A stretch of DNA of 64,000 nucleotides from Ailurus styani (Eukaryota > Chordata > Mammalia > Carnivora > Ailuridae): contig LNAC01000162.1 in NCBI GenBank assembly GCA_002007465.1, positions 792,534 to 856,533 of the forward strand, read 5' to 3'. The translations under genes were made by a program, and so were the position numbers. The notes beneath the pieces were generated by a model that was not told where the DNA came from, made no database searches, and saw nothing but the letters and a program-made list of their open reading frames with translations. Shown here piece after piece: positions 23,010 through 34,624 of this stretch (within the stretch, counting starts at the first letter, position 1; every line of letters starts with the position of its first letter).

Positions 23010-23615
23010 CATTCTTGACATTTCAACCAGAATTGTCTTTCTAAAACAAAAATTTCATCACTTAAATTTTCCTGCTGCAAATATTCTACCATTTCCTCCA
23101 TAGAATTACTTTGTAGTTTCTTAGCATGCTATACAAGGCCATTCAGAATCTGGTTGTATTTGGGTTTATCTCCCTCATTATTCACACCCCAGGAGATGCT
23201 ATGCTCCCAACCATCCTGATATTACTATTCAATAAAAATAGCTTACACTTTCGTGATTCTATGCTCTTGTCTTACATCTTATTAATTGCTTTCACCTGGA
23301 ATTTCTTTATCACTTCTTTTCCTGTCAGTTGAGGAAGCACTTACTCACCCTTAAGGTTCTTTTCCCAGACATAGAGTAAATGTTTATTGAAAAACTGAGT
23401 GAAGCTCACCTATTCACTAAACCTTCTCAGAACATTCCATATACACCTTTATTACAGCAACATTTCATAGATGATATTGTAATTACAGAATTATATGTCT
23501 TTTTTCTCCTTAGATTGTAAGTTCCTTAAGATGAGTGCTGAAGCTTATTCATTTTCTCTTCCTAGCATATAGTCCAGTGCTTGCACATAATAGGCACTAA
23601 GTAAATATTCATTGG
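23010..23615 (+). mobile_element. L2 LINE, 600 bp
   Basis: Plus-strand L2 3' region in the expected order: 'TAGCATGCTATACAAGGCCA', 'ATTCTATGCTCTTGTC', 'TTTCACCTGGAATTTC', 'TGTAAGTTCCTTAAGATGAG' and a 'TAGGCACTAAGTAAATATTC' end. Highly diverged. Confidence 0.8.
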
Positions 23616-23989
23616 GTCAGACTACTAGAGTTGTAGCCATGGTGGTGTGGATGAACCTTATTTCCAGGGCTGATCTGGGGTGGCTTTGTGATCCTACAAC
23701 CATTGTGTTTAAGGTGGGTGGATGTTCCTCATCTTCTCATTGTGGACATTGTGAGTTTATAGTGGCTGAGTGTATTTAGGAGTGCCATTTGGGAGACCTT
23801 AGTTTTAGAAATAACTGGCACTCCATGTGGACCAAGGTCTTTGAGACTCAAATGTCAGTGATAGTCTACAGCATAATATCAGTACCTTGAGGGCAAGTTT
23901 CAGGGACTCTATTTCTGTGTGCTGTAAAGAGTGAGCTCAATCCATATTTCTGGTTCAGGTCAATAATTTTTCATTGTTGCTCCCCCTTT

Positions 23990-24545
23990 GTTTACTTTTT
24001 ATTTGGAAATTATTTTAAATTCACAGAGAATTTGTAAACTAAATATAATCCAAAGATTAGTCTTCTGGCTTTTACCCAGGTTCACCTAAATAATTTTACC
24101 CCATTTGTCTTCCCCTCATTCTTATGCCTTTTTACCCCCTGAACCATTTGAGTCTTTGCATCCATCCACTTTAGTGTGTATTTACCAAGAATGGGGTATT
24201 CTTTTATACAACTAAAGTGTACTTATAAGCCTTAGTAAATTTATCATGGATAAATGTTTTAATCTGTCATTTGTATTACTGTTTTATCAGCTGATTAAGT
24301 GACTTCCCTTAGAGCATTTTCCTGCCTCTCATAGCAGCCAGCCTAGGATCAGGTATTGCATTTGGTGGGTTTATGTCTTTTCTCTTTTCCTTCCTTTAAT
24401 GTGGACATTCCCATAGCTTTTCTTTGTATTTTATGACATTGACTTTTGAAGAATACAGTGTACTCTACCCTAGTTCCTTAATAGAATATTCCTTAGTTGG
24501 AAGTTTGATATATTGGTAAGATTTTGCTTTATTATTTTTTTCTTT
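23990..24545 (-). mobile_element. Old L1M 3' UTR
   Basis: Minus-strand L1M 3' UTR: 'AAATTCACAGAGAATTTGTA', 'GATCAGGTATTGCATTTGGT', 'TTTATGACATTGACTTTTGA' and 'ATAGAATATTCCTTAG', matching the order in old L1 3' ends. Confidence 0.6.
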
Positions 24546-25734
24546 AATCATTGGATTTGTGCTAACAGTCTATTACCACATCTAATATAAATAATTATTG
24601 TATAAAACAGTTACTATTTAATTTTGAGTAAATTAACATGACTTATGAAATTTTACACAGAAATAAACCAGATCCTTCAAAAATATTTATGTTCAAAAGA
24701 AGCAGATTAAATAAACCAATTTTTTATAATCAATAAGATATATCTGGTACTGTGAGAAGAAAAAAAGTCTATTAGGTTTTCATTGATACTAAAACCAAAC
24801 AAAAATAATTATATTGGAGAACAGATACAATTTTTGTTTTATCTTGAAATAAAATGAAGTATTTATTTCAAGTAAAATATCTCAGTATTTGAAATTTTAA
24901 ATGCCAAGAAGATTGAGTTCATCTCCTATTCCATATGTTGACCAATTAATTGATACTAAGTCTTCAAGTAAAAGTTTTTGCTGTTATTTTGAGGAAAATA
25001 CTTTATACTACAGGTGCTTATAAATTTATTCCTTGGAGAATAAAACCCTCAAGGTAAAACATAATACATGAATATTTAGTAGATAGCAAATATTTAGAAT
25101 GTTTAAACAAGGAAGTAAATTAGCGTCAAATTAAACGAGCTGCTATGGATCTTTATCCCCACTATTGGAGAGAATTGTGTGGTATGGTGTTTCTGTTTGT
25201 TGTTGTTTGTCATCTGTTCTGACATCTCAGCTAAACTCATGAATTGAGAAGCAGACTGGGCTTATTTCCACAACATTCAGACCTTACTGTGCATTTACAT
25301 TAGCTTACAATATGCTTCTTTTTTCTTTCCAAGCACGGTCATCTTTAATGTTCACACCTTAGGGCGCTCTGCACAGTCACCGTCCACAGTGCAGGCAACT
25401 TGTCATGGGCAGCAAGGGAGAAGAGATACTGTCAAATGCCATTTTTGAAAACTTTAATTTGTTTTTCTCTTTTTGTTGTTTATGATAACCTTCTAGAAAC
25501 TTGAAAATAGAATTTCCTTCCCTGCTGTTTTCGTCACTTGTGTGTGGAAGTCCATTTTTTTTCCAATGAAAAATAGTTATGTTGCCTTTTACTGAAAAGG
25601 AAAAATCTCCAAAGCTATACACATTTACTTTCCTCTGTAATAAAGATGTTGTCTTTTCTCTCTGACTGGATTTTTGGGTGGAATTTTTGAGAAGAATTAA
25701 GGAGGCAGTGGCCAGGAGAAGCAGAGTAAGGTAA
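24546..25734. other. Single-copy AT-rich stretch
   Basis: No recognised repeat or gene. An 81-codon frame on the minus strand (25377-25622) has no recognisable domain. Confidence 0.45.
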
Positions 25735-25985
25735 TTATTAAGAACATGGACTGTGAAGTCTTAGAGCTTGGGCTCAAATGTTGTGTCAAGCAGTTTACTA
25801 GCCAAGTGGTCTCAGGCACGTTATTCCATCTCCCTGTCTCTCTGTATTCTCATCTGTAAAATGGGAATTATATAACTGTACCTACTCATACAGTTGTTAT
25901 GAAGATTTATTGAGTTCATGTTTATAAAATACTTAAAATAGTGCCTAGAATATAGTAAATGGTATGTGTTTGTTTAATAAAAAAC
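25735..25985 (+). mobile_element. MIR SINE
   Basis: Plus-strand MIR, nearly full length: 'AAGAACATGGACTGTGAAGT', 'ATTCTCATCTGTAAAATGGG', 'TTGTTATGAAGATTTATTGA' and 'AATAGTGCCTAGAATATAGT'. Confidence 0.88.
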
Positions 25986-26396
25986 AAATATCTCCCTCCT
26001 GCAATCTTACTACACTCATCCCTTTTCCTCGTAGTCTGTTAGTGGAAAACAGTCCATAGCTGTCTCTTCAGAGTCCTCCTCAGAGAAGTAGGGGTACCCT
26101 AACTGAACATTTCTGTAGTTTAATCTTTTCAAAAGTTGAAATTTCAGCATCAGTTTGCCACTCATTTTTGTGCTTCAGCTTCATTGAGAGAAGGCATTAT
26201 TAAAAGTCTAACTATATTTGTTCCTTTCTGGACTTCTTCTTACTCATACCATGACTTTATTTTGGTTTAGAAGGAACCCTACTCTATAGTTTTTTGTGAA
26301 GAACATTTAGTTTAAAATTTCACAGATGTCAGGTATATAAACTTGAAAGAAAACACATTTTCCAAGCTGTTTCTAAGAGATATAGGCTCATTCTTA
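25986..26396. other. Single-copy stretch
   Basis: Nothing recognised before the CA microsatellite. Confidence 0.4.
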
Positions 26397-26397
26397 A

Positions 26398-26447
26398 GAC
26401 ACACACACACACACACACGCACACACACACACGCACACACACACACC
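26398..26447. repeat. (CA)n microsatellite
   Basis: About 24 CA units with two CG interruptions. Long enough to be polymorphic. Confidence 0.97.
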
Positions 26448-26745
26448 CAGCTGGCATAAAAGTAGAGTATGTAAATGTATGTTTAGAAAAATTAGTTGAA
26501 GCCTTCAGTCCTTAAAATGTCTTTTTTTTAATCTAAATATGGTTAAATTGAATAATTTTTGGAGCCTAGTAGGTCACAGTAATTTATATTTATTTTATAC
26601 TGGAAGTAGCCATAGATAAAACACAATCTGTTGGACTTGCAGGACTTTGGGAGCATTTCAGTATGTGGAGACCATTTTTAATGATCATAGCATTACATGA
26701 AATAGATTATTTACTTTATTGAGGACATAATATCCTGAATGACAA

Positions 26746-27089
26746 CTGTCTTAGTTCTGGTTGCTATAACAAATTACCATGGAGTGGGTGGCTTAAACAA
26801 CAGACATTGATGTTTCACTGTTCTGGAGGCTGTTCTAAGTCCATCATCAAGGTGGCAACAGAGCCGATGTCTGGTGAGAGCCCACTTCCTGGTTTGCAGA
26901 TGGCCATCTTGTCTTGCAAGACCAGAGCAAACAAGGGCAAGCTCTCTTGTATCTCTTCTGAGGGCACTAATCCTACCATGAAGGCTCCACTCTCATGACC
27001 TAATTACCTCTCAATTACATTGGGGATTTGAGTTTTAACATATGGATTCTGGGGTGGGAGGTGGGGACACAAACATTCAGTCCATAGCA
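26746..27089 (-). mobile_element. Old L1M 3' UTR
   Basis: Minus-strand L1M 3' end: 'CTGGTTGCTATAACAAATTA', 'GGAGTGGGTGGCTTAAACAA', 'TCTGGTGAGAGCCCACTTCC' and 'CTAATTACCTCTCAATTACA'. Same family as 6524 and 52226. Confidence 0.8.
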
Positions 27090-27408
27090 ACAGCTTTCGT
27101 AATCTACTGAAACATAAAACTGTGAGCAAAGCTAAAGAATCCCTAACCAACCTTTTTAACACAAGGCAAAAGTCGGAGTAAATGTAAACTTCTACAGGAT
27201 TATTAATGATATGGCTTAGGATATTTATATTTAATAAAGAAATCACCCAAGCAATTACAGTAGATAATGAAAAGAAGTTTGTGTGTTGGACAATGAATGA
27301 GGAGAACTTAAAAAGTGAATAACTTTTCAGCTTATTTAAATGTATTCATGGCTAGCAATTTTTCTATCATTATGTTTCATAAGTTTCATAACAATAGATG
27401 TAAGCAAC

Positions 27409-27626
27409 AGTAAACTATGTATTTTTTTAAAAGATTTTATTTATTTATTTGAGAGAAAGAGATAGCGAGAGATAGAGCACTAGCAGGGGAGAGAGGGAGA
27501 AGCAAGCTCCCTTCTGAGCAGGGAGCCTGATGCTGGGCTTGATCCCAGGACTCTGGGATCATGACCTGAGTTGAAGGCAGATGCTTAATAGACTGAGCCA
27601 CCCAGGCGTCCCAGTAAACCATATAT
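27409..27626 (-). mobile_element. Can-SINE with target-site duplication
   Basis: Minus-strand SINE (27423-27612). AGTAAACTATGTAT (27409-27422) and AGTAAACCATATAT (27613-27626) flank it. Confidence 0.92.
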
Positions 27627-27732
27627 ATATTTTTTTTAAAGATTTTATTTATTTATTTGACAGAGGGAGAGATCACAAGTAGGCAGAGNCGCTTAATAGA
27701 CTGAGCCACCCAGGCGTCCCAGTAAACCATAT
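27583..27732. other. Single-N assembly join with 106-bp rewind
   Basis: N at 27689. Starting two bases later (27691), the sequence returns to what stood 106 bases before the N (27583): 42 bases are identical (27583-27624 = 27691-27732). The two paths then differ, one entering the partial SINE and the other continuing into single-copy DNA. This has exactly the same geometry as the join at 1070. Confidence 0.8.
27627..27688 (-). mobile_element. Partial young Can-SINE ending at an N
   Basis: Poly(T) and the first part of a mustelid-type SINE (GATCACAAGTAGGCAGAG) run straight into the lone N at 27689. The rest, including the tRNA head, is absent from the assembly. Confidence 0.85.
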
Positions 27733-29065
27733 TTTTTAAAAAGAATGAAAATCAACTCCATACCGTGATGGTTCTATTGTGGCATATAAATTTTGGGGGG
27801 GTTTTGTTGTTGTTGTTGTTTGTTTTTTTGTTTGTTTTTGAGTAGGCTGTGGTGGTAGCTCAGGGTCTCTGCCTTTCTTTCTCTCTTCTCTCGGTGCTGA
27901 TTTCTGTAAACTGCTGATGAAAAGCTTCCAAGGGGAGTTTTAACTACCGACTTGGCTGTGTTCCATTCATTAGATTCTTCCCTTTGCCTGTACCTACATT
28001 GAAGGTGGAAATATTTTTTTTAAGTTAACAGAGAAATGAGTTTTATTAACGTATAGAACACTGGCACTGCACTGAAACTGCAGACATAGGAGACATAGGA
28101 GCTTTTATAATTTCTTTAGTTTCCCTGGAAATAAAAATGGGACCTGAAGTTGTGATGTACGAGAATCACAGTCAGAGTGGTCAGTGAAGTAGGAGTCCAC
28201 TTTAAAGACTTTTAAAGTCCATACATTGTTAATGGTCTGGGAAGAACCCTGAGACACGGAGCCTCTCTAGATAGGTGGATGTTACACGATACATCAGGTT
28301 GAGCTCTTGGTGAATGTTCCATTGCATAGTTCTGTGAATGGTTTCAGAGTTTCCAGTTAAGTACAATTCAGATTAATGGTTCAGTTGTTATCAGTAAATT
28401 TCTCCACATTTTCTCTTTTCATATTCAGACCTCATTTTGTGCCACAGGCTTGTATTATATACTTAGATTTTCCTCTCTGTTATGTTTCACCTATTGCTCG
28501 CAACCATTTCCCTCTAGGGAAATTTTGAAATGGAATTTCTGGAATGGAGAGGTGAAATATGTTGGAAGGATATAAATCATGAGACCCTCAGTGGTATTCA
28601 TGTTAACTAGGATGTTCTAGTGAATTGGGAAGAAATAGCTAATTACCATATGTTTGATTTAGCTTAAATAATTTAGATAGCTTTAATGGTAGTTTTGCCA
28701 TGTCATGATTAATTATTTAGTGTTATAGGACTGTGCAGTTGACTGTGGTAATTTTTCTCTGATGATTAAAAGGTCATTTGATTCACATTTTTAGTAGCTT
28801 TTTAGCTTTGAAGATGGTAAGAAACCTCGGAAATAGAGCTTGGAAGAAGAGCAGGGAGTTAGAGTGGACATTGATTTGAATGACACATTTTAGAAAACTG
28901 GTTTTTTAGAAACAACACAAAACACTTTGCATTGTTCATCTCTGTTCAACCACACATTTTGTCATCTTTTAGATTGGTGTTTATTTAAATGTGGGACCAT
29001 CCTTTCCACTACTTATACAATCGCACAATTCAGGTTGGCTCTTGCCCTGTATTTGGCTTAGTCAT
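27733..29065. other. Single-copy stretch
   Basis: No transposon recognised apart from a (GTT)n/(GTTTTT)n tract at about 27801-27839. No credible coding frame. Confidence 0.45.
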
Positions 29066-29722
29066 TAATATTTTTGCGTCGTAGTTCATTAAATTTCATG
29101 AACTGTAACTGGCTTAGTTTCGAGTGCTAAGGAATCAATGATGGACTAGAACAGAGTCAAGGCTTTTGCGGCGAGTAGATACAAAGCGGTATTTGTGTCG
29201 GTGCCCGCGAGGGAGGCGGCAGGGAGTCGCTGAGAGGGCGCCCGGCCAGCCTGGGACCCAAGCCTGCACCACGCGGAGAGGGCTCTGAATGTGCCTTTGA
29301 GAAAGTGTATCAGAGTCAGGTGTGCGGACTTCAGGGGTAAGCTGCTCGGGACTCGAAGGCCAGGGTAGGACAGGGAGAAGCCCAGTTCCTCGGTACACTG
29401 GCCCGCTCAGGAGCCTAGGAGTACATCCATAGGAACCTGAGCCGGCCAGCGCCAAACTAGGGCGCCGTCAGCAAGGAGGCATTGATAGGCAGCCAGCGCC
29501 GCTCTCCTGCCTCGGGAGGCTTCTTAAGTGCTTTTTGTTAGACTCCGGGCGCACAGCTTGGCTCGATGAAGGCTGGGTAATTTGCCACACCTGGCAAACG
29601 CTGACTTGGAGTTGCCCACATGTCCACATCTGACTGGGGCCGACAGTGATGAATTATGTCGCGGTGCAGCACGATCCAGTCAAGCGAGGTCACAAGCAAA
29701 GTGCTGTCTTATTTGCGGTTCC
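29066..29722. promoter_or_regulatory. CpG island-like segment, candidate promoter
   Basis: The only CpG-dense segment in the window. By hand count it has about 38 CpGs in about 650 bases at about 55% GC, for a rough observed/expected ratio near 0.7, with the core at 29165-29560. It contains CACCTG, CACATG and AGGTCA motifs and no obvious TATA box. Known CpG islands mark promoters of broadly expressed or developmental genes; here no first coding exon is recognisable on either strand. A GT-donor-like 'CAGGGGTAAGC' lies at about 29332. A 106-codon minus-strand frame across it contains no ATG and is not called. The strand of any transcript cannot be decided. Confidence 0.55.
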
Positions 29723-31005
29723 TTCCCTTCCCCTTCGATAGTTTAACTCTGAGATAAAGCTGAAAGGGAATTTAGCTAGTGGAGAGAAAGGAGCCAGGTT
29801 GGAGGAAAGGCTGTACATACCCATTCATTAATTCAGTCTTTCATTCAACAAAAATTTTTTTTGAATGCCTTAGTACGTAATTCCCCAAAGTGAATGAATA
29901 TTCATTTATCTTTGAAATTCAAATTCCATTTTACTAATGAACAGTTCAGTGTTTTACCCAGAGGTAAGAGTTAGCAGCGGCAAAATTAATTTGGATCCTA
30001 AACCTTTTGCTTTGTGTAATCAGTTCTTCAGGTCTCTGTAAAGTCCTGGCTTGAACCAAAGGTGGGTTTATCTTGGCTATGAATGCTGTCTGAGCAAGAA
30101 ATAGTAATGGGATGCATAATTTATATTGAGCTGGTGCTAAGCACTTGAGAGGTCAGAATGGGAACCGGCTGCCATGGTTGATATAAATTGCTAATGTCTG
30201 TAGAGTATTTTCAGTGTGTTCGGCTCTGTGGTGTTGAGGGCGTCTCTTCTATTATTTTACTTAATGCAGTTTGAGTAGAATTAGGTGCCCTTCGAGCAGT
30301 CTTTATTTCTGAGGCCCCACAGACATGACCACACCTTTTCCCCCAGAACTGTGACAAGATTGATCCCCTTTGGGCATTTATTCACATAGACAGTCTTCAA
30401 AAGCAACCAAGAATTCTCACTTGGCTCAGGTCCTTGGGAACTCAGCCTGGAGAATTCAGATTTTCCCTATTATACTTTTGGGTTTTTTTGTTTTTTTTTT
30501 TAGCATTCGACAGGCAAGATGTTTTGTCTTATGTATATAAAAATTAAGTAACTGTACCAGCATCAAATATGTACTTTCAGTTGTAAATGGTACCCAAGCC
30601 AACTTTCTGGGTGCAATAACTTAACATTTTAAAGTTGATTTTTGCGCTACTTAATAACACACTTATCTCCCTTTTGTGAATTAAGGCATGCTTTTGCAAA
30701 GACCACTTTGGTTTCTAGAGTATTTTTATAGTTTCTAGATTGTGTGTTTTCATTTTATCTTAAGTAGGTAAGAAAAGTTTTAACAAGAAATAGAGGTGAG
30801 CACTTTCCTCTTGGTAGTGTACAGTATGGTTACCATGCTGATTACAGATTTTGTACTTGACTTAGTTATTTAAAGAATTGTTCTTTTATATCATATCAAA
30901 GTCAAATTATATTCAATTTAATGTTCTGAATATATCCAGGTATATAGGTAGTTTTGGTAATGATGGCCTGTATGCTGTTTTTTGTCCATTTAATAGGACT
31001 TGGAT
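29723..31005. other. Single-copy stretch next to the CpG island
   Basis: No recognised repeat, RNA or credible frame over about 1.3 kb. Confidence 0.45.
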
Positions 31006-31240
31006 CCTTTTTAAAATTGAGATAATTACAATATACAGTTGTAAGAAATAATATAGAGAAATTCCTCTATAGTTTACATGGGTTCTCCCAGTGGTAACAT
31101 TTTGCAAAATTGTGGTATAATATCACGACTAGGATACTGACATACTGACATTGATGCAGTCCACCTTCCCCCCATTTTACTCACATTTTCCCAGTTTTGT
31201 ATGTACACCTTTGTGTATTTGTATTTAGGTCTATAAAATA
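31006..31240 (-). mobile_element. Old L1M 3' end, fused to U6
   Basis: Minus-strand L1M 3' UTR. The plus strand reads 'TTGAGATAATTACAATATAC', 'CAGTTGTAAGAAATAATATA', 'CCCAGTGGTAACATTTTGCA' and 'TTCCCAGTTTTGTATGTACA', the usual L1M 3'-UTR order, starting at a short T-run. It stops abruptly where the U6 sequence begins, in the same orientation. Confidence 0.72.
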
Positions 31241-31340
31241 AAAATATGGAACACGTAATGAATTTGTATGTCATCCTTGTGCAGGGGTCATGCTAATGTC
31301 TCTTGTCCAATTTTAGTACATATGCCTTAGAAGTAAGTAC
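31241..31340 (-). pseudogene. U6 snRNA pseudogene
   Basis: The reverse complement aligns end to end with U6 spliceosomal snRNA. GTACTTACTTCTAAGGC corresponds to the U6 5' end, 'ATACTAAAATTGG' is almost intact, then 'ATTAGCATG-CCCCTGC-CAAGGATGACA' (visible as ATTAGCATGACCCCTGCACA), and it ends TTCCATATTTTT. About a quarter of positions differ, including the 5' stem and the region around the invariant ACAGAGA box, which here reads AAGAGAC. It cannot be a functional U6 gene, and no PSE/TATA-type U6 promoter is apparent upstream (plus coordinates above 31340). Its 3' end joins an L1M 3' end directly, suggesting a chimeric retrocopy. Confidence 0.88.
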
Positions 31341-31341
31341 A

Positions 31342-32170
31342 GGACCACAGGCCTTGGGTTTTCTTTTTTTATTTATCAGGGAGGGCTTCTTGGGCCTGTG
31401 ACCAGAGCATTTTGTTGAGGTTTTACGCTCTGGCTTTGCTGTCTTGAAATCCTTAGTTTTATGTTTGAATTTGTGTTTCGTAAGCGAAGTCTGATGGGAT
31501 AATGGAGCCTGCCCCTGCTCTGGCACAGGTTCTCTTCTGCTTTCCACTGCTTGCTCCCCACCTCCTAGGACCTCAAGGACCTGGCCTCTTCCTTCACACT
31601 CCTGTCCCACAGCTGCTGCTGCCTTCAGTACCTGGCAGGGGTGGTGTGGGCTCTAGGGCAAGAGCCCAGGTCATTTAGGACTGGACACTGATGCAGTTTC
31701 CCCATCCCAGTGTCACAATGATGCCTCAATGGGCTGAACTGCTCTATTACCTATCCCAATTTTGGTGCCTGATATTTCCTTGTATAGTGATTTTCAGTGC
31801 TCCTGGGGATGGGTTGGGGTGGTGTGCCTTGGGGAAGGGAGATCCCTGACTTGACTTCCCCTCCCCCAGTAGAGTATTGGTCTGCAGCTGGAGGGAGAGG
31901 AGACTCAATACCCAGTGTGTATGGGGGGGGGCAGTTTGTGTGCTCCTAGGGGCAAATGCAGGCTGGTACCACAGGTGTGCACTCACTCTGCAGGTAACTC
32001 TGTGCTTGAGGGATCACAACGCAGATTCACAGATCAACAATACCATGGCAGGTTGAGAGAGAGACTGCAGAGGAAAGGAAAAATCTTGGTATTTTAATAC
32101 CTTTAGTGGGATTTCTCTTCTGCCTTTTGAACATAGGGCCCACATTTTCATCTTACACAGGGCCTGCAAA
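31342..32170. other. GC-richer stretch of unknown origin
   Basis: More GC-rich than its surroundings but not CpG-rich. On the minus strand a 105-codon frame (31293-31610, including a lysine-rich HKFKHKTKDFKTAKPERK segment) leads into an A-rich run near 31355-31375, the geometry of a retrocopy tail. I recognise no parent. It runs straight into the U6 copy. Confidence 0.35.
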
Positions 32171-34117
32171 TTATGTAGCCCATTTTGATAGGCATAGTGT
32201 TATCTTCAGCAATCATTTACTATACACGGTGCCCACTTGTTTTCCCTGCATCATCCTATATTTGCTTCACATTTCAGTGACATAATAAGAAGATATTCAG
32301 TGAGACTGTGTGGGGACTAGAGCAGCACAAAACCCATAATGATATAAATATGTGGTGGAAAATTACAATAAAACCCTTGCATCTTCCACTTTAATTTTGC
32401 CTCAAGGAAATGGCAAAATGCCCAGCTGGCAATAACCAGTTCCAAACGAGCTGCCAAAACTGCTAGGTGTTGAAATGTAGAGTTTGTTGCTCTTCCCCAT
32501 TTTGGTGCTTGACTATAGGTTTTGAGGTTGGTGTTTCAAAGCCGGAGCAGGTGCCTGCCACCTGGAAGCATTTTCTTAAGTGCCTTGCTAATATCAACAC
32601 AATGAGACCTATTGAAGTGTATTTTTAAATAACACTGAAGCTGCTTTACATGTGTATACATGTCTATTGAAATACAATCATAAATAGGCCTAAAATGTTT
32701 TCATCTGGAATTCAAAGGGATATGATTTGTGTCTTGGAACAATAAAAGATTCTTGTAAAAAGGAACATGCTGATGGAAAACATTTAGATAAAATTAAAAT
32801 ATTTGAAAAGTTTGTAAATGTAAGTTGAAGTACTGGCATAACAAAATTAGATCACTTCACCTTAGAACCCTACATACGGAGGTGCCTATACTAGTACCTA
32901 TCAGGACAGTGCTAGGGAGGGTGAGGGGATGGTGTAGAGTAAGTACAGTTGTTGGGACACATTTCAGTCTTGGAGGCCAAGGGACCCCTCTTGTTTGATT
33001 TGAAAGAATTAGCCTCATTTCTGTACTTGTAAATACATTTACATATCAGAGCATTTCTGGATGCCAAAAAGGCAGTTCCTTGTCCCCAGTTTAGGTTTTT
33101 CGTTTCCTTAAAGCTAGTGCTAGAATTTTCCATGAGCATCTCTGTGTATATATTGCATTAGGGATCAGTGAATGTCAGAAGTTTCTGAGGTCACTTTTTG
33201 TTTTAATGCTTGTCTGAACAATCTGAACTGTGTCCCAGTGCTCATCTAACCAAACAACTACTTTGTTTATAGTTCTGCCTGACCTGAGGTATACTCTGCA
33301 TAATGCTCCGGCTGTTTTCTAGCTCAGACTACATAATTCAGACTGGGTCTAGCAACGTGAAGTCCAGGCGGAGAGGGTTCTTTGAAATCTAGGATTAAAA
33401 AGAATGCACTTTCAATATTTGTTTCATATCTTACACCCTCTCCCAACCCTATTGCTAGATCCCAAAATAAGAGCAAAAAACTCAACAAGCAAACAAAATC
33501 AACACCCCCTCTCCACCCTTTTAATAGTCTTCTCTTCTCCCTACTCAGTCTTACAAAGTTGCTAATTAGAAGCAAAATATCCAAACAATCCTGTAGGAAG
33601 AAGAAAGAGACCCAGCAGGGGACACAGATAATCTGCAAATTAGTTAATTAGTGTAAGAATAATCATGACTCTGTCGTCCTTGAGTGCTTTTTCATGTATT
33701 TGGTGCAAGTAAACGGTTCAAGTCCTCCTGTGGTTGCTGAGGTTCATCACTTGACATGCTTTCCTCTCCTGGGCGTTTATTTGCCGGGCAGATTGGTCTT
33801 CAATACAGGCATCTAAGCCTGAGTGGGGGGTGCCTCTGTTTTCACAGTACACTCTTCTAAATCTATTTTTTTCTCCAAACATTACATTTATTTTCTAATT
33901 TTTCCTTTCTCCAGCTTATTCTCAATTCCTGTCTTACCCTAACTTTTAGATTTTCTTCTCTCCTCTCTGTTGCATATCCCTGTCTTTGGCCACTTACAAG
34001 TCCTTGTATCCCCTTGTGGTGATTCACACTTCTCATCAATACTGAAATGTGCTCATGTTCCAGAGAGTGGAGGCAGGGCTCTGGAAACACCCCCGACCGG
34101 CTTGCACCCTGGATTCC
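32171..34117. other. Repeat-free stretch
   Basis: Nearly 2 kb with no recognised transposon and no credible gene. Around 32410-32580 are several E-box motifs (CAGCTG, CAGGTG, CACCTG), the last two forming a close inverted pair in 'GCAGGTGCCTGCCACCTGG'. Frames at 33324-33651 on both strands are composition-driven. Confidence 0.45.
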
Positions 34118-34315
34118 ACTCTACACCAGCCTTGTGACTCTTGGCTTACTTGACTTCCTTGCTTCCTTCTCCACATCTGTGAAATGGGAATGATTATGTA
34201 GTGTCTCCCTTGTAAAGTTGCAGGGAAGATTAAATGAATTATTTCATATCACATCTTTAGAACAACGCCTGGCACGTAGTAAGTGCTTAACAAATGTTAG
34301 CCATTATTATTACTT
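34118..34315 (+). mobile_element. MIR SINE
   Basis: Plus-strand MIR with 'CCACATCTGTGAAATGGGAA', 'GGGAAGATTAAATGAATTAT', 'ACGCCTGGCACGTAGTAAGT' and the terminal 'GCTTAACAAATGTTAGCCAT'. Well preserved for its age. Confidence 0.92.
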
Positions 34316-34624
34316 AATGTTTGGTTAACTGAGTTATGTGACTCTTGAGTCACCTGTTAGTGTCTTATTTTTCTGACATCACCTGTTAATATCCTAGATA
34401 ATGGGGGTTCCTTGGAATACATTTGGAAATTGCTATTCCTCAGGATATGTTTAGTGTTACCGTTTTTCTCAAGTCATTTTCCAAGGAGGGTAGTTGGAGG
34501 TGGAAATTCTAGAAGTAGAATCTCTCTTATGGTCATATCCTTCTTTCATAAACATCTCTCCACCAGTATGCATGCCTTTTGTGTGCCCTTTCTCTTGATA
34601 GGACAGTATCTTGCACTGACATCT

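Noticed and set aside
29135..29455. 106-codon minus-strand open frame across the CpG island
   Set aside because: It contains no ATG at all (it opens at TTG), shows no domain, and long frames are expected in GC-rich DNA.
31241..31340. Functional U6 snRNA gene
   Set aside because: Too many substitutions, including in the ACAGAGA region, and no U6-type upstream promoter visible.
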